Assembly: GCA_014706295.1 (NCBI GenBank)
Contig: JACSVZ010000007.1
Span: forward strand, 47,506,975 to 47,570,974
Length of the DNA stretch: 64,000 nucleotides
Reading direction: 5' to 3'
From: Lycocorax pyrrhopterus obiensis
Lineage: Eukaryota; Chordata; Aves; Passeriformes; Paradisaeidae
The position numbers and the translations under genes are program-made. Positions 37,161 through 48,200 of this stretch are shown here, in pieces (the stretch's first letter is position 1; the number at the start of each line of letters is the position of its first letter). The notes under the pieces are model-generated. The model saw only the letters and a program-made list of their open reading frames with translations. It did not search any database and was not told where the DNA came from.

Positions 37161-40100
37161 ATCCCAAGGCCTTCTTTGTCTCAATCTCACTGAATAAAAA
37201 TACTTGGCTATAAAAAGAGAAAACTACTGCTCTGAAGCCTTCTTTCCAAATATTTCAGAAACACCTCAGTTCACTGCCTGTTCACTCATTAAGATCCCCT
37301 AAGGTCTCATTGTTACCAATGCATTCCTCTGCCCACTAGCAGAAATACTATAGGACTTAACCATCACTTCAGCAATCATTAGGAGGGTCTTCAGATGGTT
37401 TCAAGACATGATACAGTGGTGTTGCTCTGTTCCATTCCTTCTGGTAACGAGCCTTGGTTTCTCATCACCACAGAGGAATCTTTGTCAGCTATTTTCAGTA
37501 GGTCTGAAAACATCTATGGTTATGAAAGCAAGGGACTAATAAATAGTCTTTTTCAAAGAGACTTGACAAGGCTGTAAGGGATCTTTGGCGTACATTAGCT
37601 CTGTTTTCACTGATCAGCCCTGACCTTCTGCTCGTTCAAGCACTGCCTTCCTCATGAGCCAAGCCTGCCAGGTGCAAGATCTCTGCACTTGAGGTTGGAT
37701 TTCATGTCCACTGAAGATAATGAGTAAATAGCTGCACTAATCATCTCTATTCAGATGTCAATTGCCAGAGATGAAGGATAGGCATATTCTGTCCCTGTGT
37801 CATCTTGTACCATGATGTCATCCTATCCCTAAGAGACCTCTGACTTTGTCATTGAGTTGCCCTTGTGGCAGCCATGCTCAACATTGAATGAGGTAGCTTT
37901 GCCAAGGAGACCAGTAGAATTCTTAGAGAATATCTGTGGATAAATAAGACTTTTGAGATCAGAGAGAGAAATTTCTGACTACAGTCCCATGGTACTACTA
38001 CAGTTTTTTTTTCCTAAAGGCATTGAAGAGAGAAATCCCCAAAAGCTCTGTTCATAATACAGTATCAAGTTATTAAATTCTCAAAACAAGTGGAGATACA
38101 AACTTACAAGTACGAAAAAAAGAGGAGAATTTAACATAGGAGTGACAAATGCCCACCCTGTGTGAAAAGTAAGTTGCAATAAAAATGCAGATGACATCAC
38201 ATTTCTTGCATTGCTTTTTAAAGCAGCAATGAGGAATTAAAGAAGATAGTGAAAGATCTACTTTCAAAGCTGTGTAAATTTTAATGCCGTATTGCTTAAC
38301 ACTATAATCTCAGTCAACAAGACAGAAACCTCTTTTCAAAAGTACTGAGTTTCTCTATTGCCTGCCATGAATTTTCAAGGTGGCTGTTGAGATATGGGGG
38401 TGGGGTTTTTAAGGCAAAAATGCTTGGGGGAAAACCTTGGATGCATTGAGATTCTGAATCTGCACTTTAAAAGGTCACTTCAAAATCAGTGGGTTAAACT
38501 GCAGGTTGCAGGCTGGTAGGCTGAAAGTCCTTAATGGAGTCATCTGCTGAAATTTAGCCTTATAGTTATGCCACAACTTAATAATATCATTATTGAACAG
38601 TATCATTATTGCACATTGAAAGGAAATATCTAGTGCTAATCAAAATACAATCAAATAAGTAGAGGTAGCTCTTATGGTTTTCTTGATAGTTTAGGTTTTG
38701 TAAAACGTGTCCATCAGATGCTTTGCTGGTATGTAGGTGTGAAAGAAGTTACATTCATTTATCTCCATGAAGGACACGGGCCTCTTTTTGCAAGGACATG
38801 AACAGATTCTTCAAAGGCATTTAATTCCTGCTGGAAGTCAATTAACTTCCCACCACACACTGACTTATGATAGAAGTCAGGTACCTAATTCCCTTAGGCA
38901 ATTTCAGAACCCCAGCCATTTATTAAGTTTTGAATCTAAGCTGACCTGACAGTGTCCCTGAAAAGTTCAAACAGTTGGAGCAAAGTTTCAGTGCTGCAGC
39001 ACTCTAATAGCCAAATTCATTTATCTAAAAGCCTTTTATGGTAAAAGCTTTGCATCAACCAAATAACACAAACAATGTTTACATTTTGTTTGATTTAACC
39101 TTGGCCTCTGTCAGTTTTAATTATATTGGACACATTTACAAATTGAAGAACAAAGGGAAGGTTGGACTAGGCATGAAAAACAAACCAGCTCCGTTTCTCT
39201 GACTGAATTAATCAAGAGAAAGAGGTCAGCTTGGGAAAAGAGTTTCTTGATTAACATTATATTTGAATAAAGTTTCTCTGGAGGTGAAGGGTATTAAATT
39301 GTTTGGATGACTCCTCTCCAACAGCTGTGGAAGTGGAACTGTTTGTGTGACCCGCCAATGTCCCCACGCTGGGAACAGAAGCTCAGTGAGCCTTAGCTGA
39401 GAGAAGGGTGAGCATTTCCAAGCAATACAGTTGGCATCTTCTGTTGTTTTGATCTAGGTTACTGACACTGCGCTAATACAGTCATTTCTTAGATTCTTCA
39501 AGAAGTAGTAGTTATTTTGTCCAATTTCATGTACAAGCTGTGGAGAATCACCAAGTGTTTTCTTTCCCCTGGGCAGAAAATACTGCCAAATACACAAGTA
39601 CAATGTGTCTGTTTGAGAATGTTCACAGTAGTTTTTTGCTTAATCCAGGAAATAAGAATACAATCCCTTCCCTACTCCTTATTTTCCAAACATCTATTGG
39701 CAACAATATCTACAAAATACTCTGCTTATTGCTTAAAAGGTCACATTTCACCAGGAAAATTAAAGCCATTGCTCATCAAAGTGGACCAACACAGTCTTTT
39801 ATTTTTTATTAGATTTAAGAGAAACTGTGAACACAAAGAATGACACTTCAGGTCCAAGTAGTCAGAAGCTTTTTGATATAGCCTGTGTTTATAGACCTGT
39901 TTTATGTCAAACCAGACAAAAACCACATCACTGCAGACTTTTAAGAGCATAAGTTAGTCTAAGAACAACCTTGTGGAATAGATACACTATGTTATATTTT
40001 GTTTTTCTATAGTTTCACTCTAATATGTGCCTTCAGTTTTCATTATTTGAAATTATTTGTGATAATAGAATAAATATAAATTTGCAAAGATTTTGAGAGG

Positions 40101-40686
40101 CATAATAATGAGATATGTTTTAAATGAAATATTCTTTTCCACAGGCTGCCTAGCTTTCTATAAAGGAGGAGTTTGATCAAAGGCAGAATCAACTCTTTCC
40201 AAGCAAGGGTGCAGTTTCTGGACTCAAATGGGTTTCCTATTAGGTACATGCAGAAGCTCCCAGACAGGCAAGATGGCTTAGTTTTCACATGTTATCTTTT
40301 GAAATGTTTTTCAAAGCTATTCCCTCGTTTAAGGCCATAGAACACTGTCAGTGTTTTCTGTTTGTCTTATCTGAGAAAACATAACCTTGCTTTTTGATAT
40401 CTTTAGAAGAAAAAGATGCATATGAGAAAAAATGAAAATTACCTTACATAACCTTTACATGTACTGCTTGGAGCTGCTGAAAGCCTCCTCTTTATCCTAA
40501 CTCAAGTTAACATTGAGTAATTTCTCCAGCTCATCAAAGAGGTTTGGTCTTATTAGTGAGTAGTCACAGTTCAACTGAAAGAACTCTAAAGCTGTAATTG
40601 TTCATGTTTAAATGCAGCAATGAGCTGAGGTCTGAGCAGTGGGTGCTGTGCTAAGTTTGTTAGCATTCATAAGGCTGGAATCACCA

Positions 40687-40734
40687 TCGTTCTCGTTTCT
40701 GCAATGGTCAGAGTCATTCTCGTTTCTGCAATGG
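40687..40734. repeat. 27-bp tandem duplication (about 1.8 copies)
   Basis: TTCTCGTTTCTGCAATGG occurs at 40690-40707 and again at 40717-40734, with a 27-bp period. It looks like a recent local duplication. Confidence 0.85.
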
Positions 40735-43517
40735 CACTGAGTAGTGCCCAGAAGAGTCCTTAGTGCTGCAGAAGCAGCAATTGCTGGCCATTAACCTCTG
40801 GGTGTCCTGTGGTCTGCATTTAGTGCCCAAGGCCAGAAGTAGACAGAGAGAATGCTGTTCAGAGATTCAAAGAATAATTTACTATGGAAGATGCCTCTGA
40901 ATGCCATCCAGTCACCCTTTTCCAAAGCAGGCCTAGCTAGTTCCTGCCCGTCTCAGTGAATATATCTGTCATTTGCTGGGTGACGGTTCTTCAGCACTCT
41001 GTTCACAGTACACTGACAGTGCCCTTCTTGCACGAAATAATGAACAACACCTCTACCAAGAGAAAGTGACAGTCCTTCCTCTGAACTATTGCATTTGGGC
41101 AAATACTTAGCTCTAAGTTAAACACATTTCTTTGTAAATAGCATCCTGGCAGCTGCTTTTCTCAGCCTCATACAAAGAAGATGGGTATTTTGATCCCTAG
41201 GTATCATTATTGTTGGCAGTCTTATTTGAGATGGCAAGGACTGAAAAGGTCAGTCAGTCTGTCTGCCCTAGGCTCCTAAGCAGGGGTATTACTCTTTTGG
41301 CAGGCAACCCATTGCACTTTGGCTCTACACATTGGATTTAGCTGCGTTCTCGCTCAGGAATGGATTCTGCTCTACTGAAATCAATGGAGACTTTGCTTCT
41401 TGATTCTTTATCGGACATTTTTCCACAAGAATTAATTTCACTTTACAAAATAATCCACAGAAATGTGACTAGCTTTTTGCTTTGCCTTTACCACCACCTG
41501 TGCAAATGCTAACTCTACTCATGCAGTGCTGTGTTCTGCACTAAGTTATTGCCCAGGAACCATTTTTTGGTCTACAAAATAATAATCTACTTCTAAGGAA
41601 GACCAATTTAAAATTGGAAGTACCCAGATTATTATCTCTAAGAATTGTTTGGTAGTCATTCATTTCCTGAGCTGAAAAAACTAACATATTTTCCATGAAG
41701 CTTCCTGCAGTTTTGCAAGGGTAGATTTTGCTCTGTGCTGACTACTAGTGCCAGCTTGTTCTTTCCCTCAGCTTTCTGCTCTCAGTCCACACCTGCAAGA
41801 CCCTTCTCTCTCTTTTTTTCTTTCCATTTATTTTTTTCTTAGTTCATCAAATTCTTCTGTTAGCCAAATATACCATGGTATATATACACCACACAAAGCA
41901 AGTCAGGAGGAAAAGCAAGTGAGGCACACAGAGAGTTCTGAATGCCCCATCAGCTGAGAAGGTGTAAAACAGAGCTTACACCTCCTCAGCATAGATCCAA
42001 AGGGTAAACAGCAAGTGTTGTGATATTTTAGCATCTCTAAAAAAAAGATCCCTTTAATCTGCCAGGATTTTAACTTCTTTATTCACAGCTCTATCCCTGC
42101 CCTTCGCTCTTTTACCTCCTTTGAATGCCCGAGGCTTTAAGGCCCTGTGTATGAACAACCAAAACTACAGAAATGTTTGACCCGATTTGCAGAGGATTTC
42201 ATCCTTGTTTGGCACCATGTAATAGGTCTGTGCAACAGCAAGAATTAGAATCCACAAACCCATGATGATAAGAAAATGGAGAACCTTGTCGTGTGTCTAA
42301 TGAATTTCCAGCATTAGAGATTTCACTGTTGTCCCAGGCAACCTATTGCAGAGCATCTTAATTTTAAACATTTTCCCAGATGCTTAATTTAACTCTCCCT
42401 TGCTACAGCTGAGGCACATTGTTTGCATTTGAGCCCTGCTGAATACAGAGAACAGAACATTCCCTTCCTTTTTGAAAGGAAGGTATTTTTTACAATATCT
42501 CATCTTAGTCTTTGTCATCTCAGGCTAGAAATGTCCCCTTCTTTATGTGACATTTTCTACCATTGCTGTACCATGCTCAAGATTGTGCTTCATCCCTTGG
42601 TCCACTTTTCCTTTCAAGTACAGTACTCAAAATGAGATACAGTGACACATTAAATATATTGTTAACAGAGCATGGAGCAGCACAATTATTTTCCTTGTCT
42701 TACCTACCTATCCTATTCCTGTTTCTGGGCTGGTGCTTGCTATTTTAAAACACTGTTGATTCGTCTTCAGTTTTTCATATGTTATCAATGCCAAATTCTT
42801 TTTTTCAAAACTGTTACCTAAACTACAGTGCCTCCAGTTATGCAGGTGATTATTCCGACATACCATCTTTCATGGTTTGTTATTGAATTGCTTCTGGTTT
42901 TTTCAGATCTCTTTCCCATATCCATATTGGTTTGAATCCTAGTCCTTCAGCATCTTTGCCACACCTGACTGCCTGGGATCATCTTCAGACCTAAAATAGT
43001 CTTCTGTATTCCATCATCCAAGTTAGTAATAAAACTACTGGCCCAGGGCAAGCTTTGCAAAACCCAGTCGATAACCTTCTTCCTGTTTGAAACTAAACTA
43101 TTGGTCTGTACTCACTGTTGTCTGAACACTGTTTCCCAATCAATTTTACACTCATTTCATGTTAGTTTCATCAAGTGTAAATGAAAGTAAGCTGCAATTG
43201 GAATACTTTTATTCCAGGCTGTCAGATACGAGCCAAAAAAGATTTAGCTTTCAGATCCCAAGGGACTTTGCACAACTTACTAGTTGATGGAAAAGTGGTT
43301 AAAATTTAAAATTAAACAAAAGTAAATCTTTATTTGCCAAGTCTCCAACATAAAACTCCACTCTGTCCTTTTACAGCTGCATATTATAAAATAGTTGTGT
43401 TCCCAGAGCTACAGAAATAGATGAAACTATTAGAAAGATCATCTGGAAGAATTCAGTCTGAAAAATACAAAAGTATTTTGGCAATATATGGAAGGACTTG
43501 GGTTGATTTTTACACAT

Positions 43518-44646
43518 TGTCCTGGTTTGAAAGACAGGTGTCTGCCAAGGAAGGCAGGAACCTCCCTTGGAATGGAAAAAATATGACCCACTTCCCTCCG
43601 AATTATTATAACTTTGAAATTAAGGAGCTTTCAGGCAAAGATGTAGGAAAAGGAATAACAGTTCTTTACTAGTATGTATAACAAGGCAAACAAACAACAA
43701 TAACTGTGGCAGTGACAACAAACAGAACCAGAAACCCAGCACCAGCCCTCCCTGGCTGAGCCCCTTTCCCCTCGGTGCAGTTCCGCTCACAGCCGGCAGG
43801 GGCGCTGGGGGCTCCCGGCCGGGCAGGGCGCGTGTGATGGTTCCCCCGCGCCTGCAGGGGGCGCTGTGGCACGAGTGCAGCCACGTCCCCCTCATGTGGC
43901 AATGGCGGGAGAGGTGGGTGGCGAAATGGGCTGCAGCACGAACCTCGGAGCGGCGGCTGGGGGAGCAGGAACAAGCAGACCCCAGAGTAGCCGATGAAAT
44001 GTATCAGAAACTCCGCAGCTGTAGCAGGAGCTCGGAGTGTCCCGGCAGGCCGGGGATGTGGGTTAGAGTGTAGCAAAAAAGCCTGAGTCAGTGGCAGAAA
44101 GCAGCGGGGCTTGGCAGCGGTAGCCGGACTCCTCTGTAGTGGCCCCTGCACGCAGCCAGGCAGAGGCGCCCTCCAGGAAGGGGGAGGGGTCAAGGTCCTT
44201 GGTGTTTCCCCTGAGGCACCCGAATAGATGGTGAGGGTCCCTTCCAGTCAGATTGGGTGTTAATAAGGTCCCAGTGCAACAGCTGCTCTAATGAGCAAAG
44301 GCTCACCCACAGTAGGAGAAGCAATGGGAGGACAAAAGCTCTGTAGCAGCAGCGAATCCTCCAGGCAGCGACCGCAGACTGGCTGTGCCTGCTCCAATGC
44401 CAAGAGAGAGAGAGGGAGAAGAGCCCAGCCCAGCCCCTCATCACCTGGCCAAACTCTCGAGGTATCTTTGCCCTTCCAAAGAGAAAGACCCCCAAGGTAA
44501 GAGAGTATCCAGCTGCACCTTTCCCCCTCCTCTTTCCAGCCACATCTTTTGTTCTCTTAAGTGTAGTTAGTTATTGTTTCTTAGCAACAGATGGGACAAA
44601 ATTCCATGAGAGAAAGAAACAAAAGGAAAAATCCTAACCCCCAACA
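43518..44646 (-). mobile_element. Long solo LTR, 1129 bp, CpG-dense, 5-bp TSD CACAT
   Basis: The element is bounded by the 5-bp duplication CACAT (43513-43517 and 44647-44651), which fits ERVL- or ERV1-type integration. On the plus strand it runs from TGTCCTGGTTTG to CCCCCAACA, so both strands have TG...CA ends. I place it on the minus strand because the minus strand carries an AGTAAA variant signal (43665-43670) followed by GAACTGTTATTCC about 130 bp before its 3' end. The middle (about 43740-44060) is GC-rich and full of CpG, unlike its surroundings. Long open frames in it (174 and 117 codons, minus) are low-stop GC-rich artefacts, not genes. I recall this LTR type from songbird genomes. 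Confidence 0.8.
43851..43869 (+). promoter_or_regulatory. CTCF-like motif inside the LTR
   Basis: CCTGCAGGGGGCGCTGTGG fits the vertebrate CTCF core CCASYAGRKGGCRS with one mismatch at position 3. A weaker, one-base-shorter version lies at 43793-43810. Occupancy cannot be judged from sequence, and CpG methylation would affect it. Confidence 0.55.
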
Positions 44647-44759
44647 CACATGCAAAACACAGCATGTATTTCTGTTCTACTGATTAAAATCCATTACAAG
44701 AAAAAGTCAAGCATCAGCATGAAATATTTTTCCATAAATATTACTTTAACTTCATACAT

Positions 44760-45244
44760 TGTCATAAACGAAACAGCCAATTTAATAATTAAAGAGAATT
44801 TATTAAATTATCAAAATATAAATTTTGAAAAAGCCACAAGCAAAGCAGTGCCGAGCCAGGCGATTGACAGTGGGTGAACTGGATTCGGGCTATGTCCTCT
44901 CCGAACCCCTCTAGTTCACAAACGCTGTTCCATGGGGTGCCTTTTTATACATTTTTGGGCTCTGTTAATCTTATCTTTTAGCTTACTGCTGCGTCTGAAA
45001 GTTCCTGGAACAAGTAGATGAATATCTTTTCTTCATGATTTTGAATAAGCTTCTTTGGCAACGAATATTATCGTATATGCATATTGAATGCGTATCGCTG
45101 GAGTCTTTGCCAGACGAAAAATCCCTTGAAGTACACTCTTTGGAGACAGCTTCATGTCTTTGGTATTTGTATTTTTCTCTTGGCTTTGGTAAAAATGCTA
45201 TAGTCTTAATTTTTAGCACGAATTACTTTGCAACACATATTACA
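44760..45244 (-). mobile_element. Solo LTR, 485 bp, 5-bp TSD TACAT
   Basis: It is flanked by TACAT at 44755-44759 and 45245-45249, with TG...CA termini. Read on the minus strand it starts TGTAATATGTG, has a TATA box (TATAAAAAG, 44949-44941) and an AATAAA signal (44804-44799) about 140 bp later, and ends TTTCGTTTATGACA. This is a normal U3-R-U5 layout. It is unrelated in sequence to the LTR 110 bp to its left, so it is a separate insertion. No internal viral sequence remains. Confidence 0.85.
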
Positions 45245-45249
45245 TACAT

Positions 45250-48200
45250 CAAATCCTATTTGAAGTGGAATGATACTAGACATATTTAACCTGACTGGCT
45301 GAAGTACTGAAATACAGAACAACTATTTTTATGTGTGTGACAAAAAGGTTTTTCAAGAACACTCTTGCCTTGATGTGCCAGGCTGTTGATTGTCTTTTTT
45401 CAAACATTGATCTCCTTAAGGACAGCAGGAATAGAGCCGTGTGACCACCAGATGGTAGAAGCCTCCTTGCTTCAATCCCCAAAACAAACCTTGTGGATTC
45501 ATAATGATTGTGCTGAATGTGAGGGAGTTAATTATTCACTAGTTTAAGGCATCTTGGCTTATGGTCCAAGCAAATGCTTTTCTGACAGAAAAAAAGGTGT
45601 TAAATGTACTTTGCGTTCCCATCAGGTACCCATCATAAGCAAATCCTTCTTGCAGGAAAGCTGGCCTGAGCTAAGGCTTGCAGGAGGGAAGCTATGCTGC
45701 TCCCTCTCTGAACCCTGGAGAGTTATACATTAAATATACAAAATCAGCTTTGTACAAAATAGGTCAGTACAGTAAAGCTATCAATCTCTTGATTTTGATA
45801 AACTTTGAATGGGCTTATGAGAGGAGTTGTGTCACGACTGTTTGGCAACAGCAATAACTGCAGCAAGCAATTTCCAGCACAGAGCTAAATGGGGTCTCTG
45901 GAAGCAAATATCAGTTAATAATAATAGCAAAAAACAGAGACAATGCAGAACAGGAGCACAGAAAGGAAAGTGATAAGATTTGACTAAACATACTCTCCAT
46001 CTTCTTACTACCATTAGGAAGTGACACTGGATGTCAAAGACTGGATGCACATTGAGACTTCTAAAAGGGAAGCACTGATGGCATACTCCTTTCTGATGAC
46101 ATGCTAAAGTGGGAATTTTTAGGGCTGGTTTTTAAGAAATGTGTGACCAAATGCATGGTAATCCTATTGTCACGGTAAACTGCAGCAGGAGAATGCATGA
46201 TAATCAAAGTGTTTGAGGTATTATTACAAGAACAGAGTATTCTTCTGAAGGGAAGAAAAGGACTTGAACATCTTAAACAGACTAGGTTCCTCTCAAATAA
46301 AATTTTCAAAACATCTAGATAATTTAGGTGCTTGAACTTGGAGATAGAGTTATTTTCAGCCAAGTTCCATTGGTCACTTTAAAACAGCAGCTATGTTTCC
46401 AACACCAGCCCACTTCAACAGTCCGCTTACACCACAGCTCCACAGAAGGCGGGGAATATGCCCATGCCACCCCAAATGCCTCCTTTGACAGGAACACAGC
46501 CACCACATGCTTCTCTTTTTGCACACAGAGCTGGGGCCCTTTCACACCCAGAGGGTTCCAAGGCATGCCCAGCCCATCCCATGAGGGCTGCAAGGGTTTC
46601 ACATTCATAGAACAGGAGAAAATTCTGAGGCACTCCAGAAACACTGGTATTAGCAAAGGTAACACCACAAACCACTTGAGTACATTCTGTTTTAAATGGA
46701 AAAACATTAAATTGCATGAGATGAATGATATTTATAGAGGCAAGTAAAGAAGCTATTGCCTATATCTCCAAAGGCAGCTGAATGATGACATTGCACAAGG
46801 TGCAAACCAGGTGAAAAAGAAATAACAAGTTAGACTGTATAAAGATATGTTATGCTGTACAGATCAAATATATGTCCTCATCCTGGTTGTTACTGTAATA
46901 GTTTGACAAAAGGTCAAATACAAAGGTTAAGAAAAATAAAGTCCAAGGAAAAGCCATTAAAAAAATTCAAATCTGAGATCCCTAAATACTTTCAAGGCAC
47001 ATACGTAGGAAAATAAAAAGTCAGGACTATTTGCAGATCTGAAACATGAAAATAAGTGTGAATCTTGCTTATACTGTGACTGGAAAGAAGAGGAAAAGCA
47101 AGGAGCAGAGGGCACAACTGAGAAAAGCCAGTCCTTCAGCATGAGCTCCACTGGGTGCTCAGGAGAACAGCTATTCCCTCCTGTGCTGGTACAACAGAAG
47201 CAAGGCTCACATCTCACTCAAGTGACAGGGTGTCCAGCAGAATGACCAAATTACCTTGAGTAGGAAAAAAGGAACAGAACAGATAAATACTGAAACCCAT
47301 TTATCTCCACTGAAAGCATTAAAAAAGATTGAAGTGCAGAAAAAGATGACAAATAAAGGCAAATAAAAGGAAAAAAATGCACTTTTAAGACTGTGTTTAG
47401 TTAGAGCAGTACAATAATCATGTAAAAATGCAGTAGCCTTTTTAAAATTGATGTCTACATGAGTAATAATTGTGCTATCTGATATAAAATAATGCTGCTG
47501 AATTACATTCTTCCAGGTAGATAGTGTTAAAAAACAATTGGCCTCTCCTGAAAAACATAATTTTTAATAAAAAGTGCATGTGAAGGTTTTCTCTTTAGCA
47601 CTTGACATTAAGGATTCATAACCAAACCAATAAGACTCTGCAGTTATCCTGAACACTTTTCCCATTTTACTAAAGTGCTCAGGTACACAAGCTCAAATAC
47701 ACAAGCAAAGTAAATTTACTTTAGCAATATATCTGTGCTAAAAGCAATATGGATCCCATAACAGAATATTTGTTGTAAAAGCAAAATATATGTTTATATA
47801 TTACAACCATATCATACTTTTAAACATTTTCTACTCTTCTGATGAATGCCCAGAAAAGCAACAGGTTCGTTGCAATCAGATGCAAACTACGACGTTCCTC
47901 TCCAGCTTTGGTAAATGGTGTGAGCTGTTTAAGGGTGAAGCAGACAGACTTCTGAGGTGTGGGTAAGCTAGCAGATTTACACCAAAGAATTATTTGGCCT
48001 TTGCCACTGTGGAGCCTAAATATTAGACCAGCCCTTTCCCGTTAAAATAATGCCCTGCTCTCTCCAAAGCTTTCTGGAGTGCCCACATTTCTGATTCTTG
48101 CAGAATTTAGAATAGTAGTAGGAGAACAATGTAGAAGAACATTTACATTAAAAAGACCTGTGAGGAAATGAATACCAGTATGACTAATATATGCAGCTGT

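Larger units (their letters stand above)
35771..43512. other. Intergenic stretch; no gene recognised
   Basis: AT-rich with only short overlapping open frames. It holds the G12...T14 pair at 37059-37160 and a 27-bp tandem duplication at 40687-40734. I found no exon matching PSMC1, the gene that follows KCNK13 in human. Confidence 0.5.

Noticed and set aside
43620..44543. GC-rich open frames (174, 117, 91 codons) as a gene or as KCNK13 exon 1
   Set aside because: The interval lies inside an LTR with a clear 5-bp target duplication, is downstream of the KCNK13 stop codon, and the products resemble nothing in THIK or any other family.
43518..45244. The 1129-bp and 485-bp elements as one provirus
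   Set aside because: Their sequences are unrelated, each has its own target duplication, and only about 110 bp of non-viral sequence separates them.
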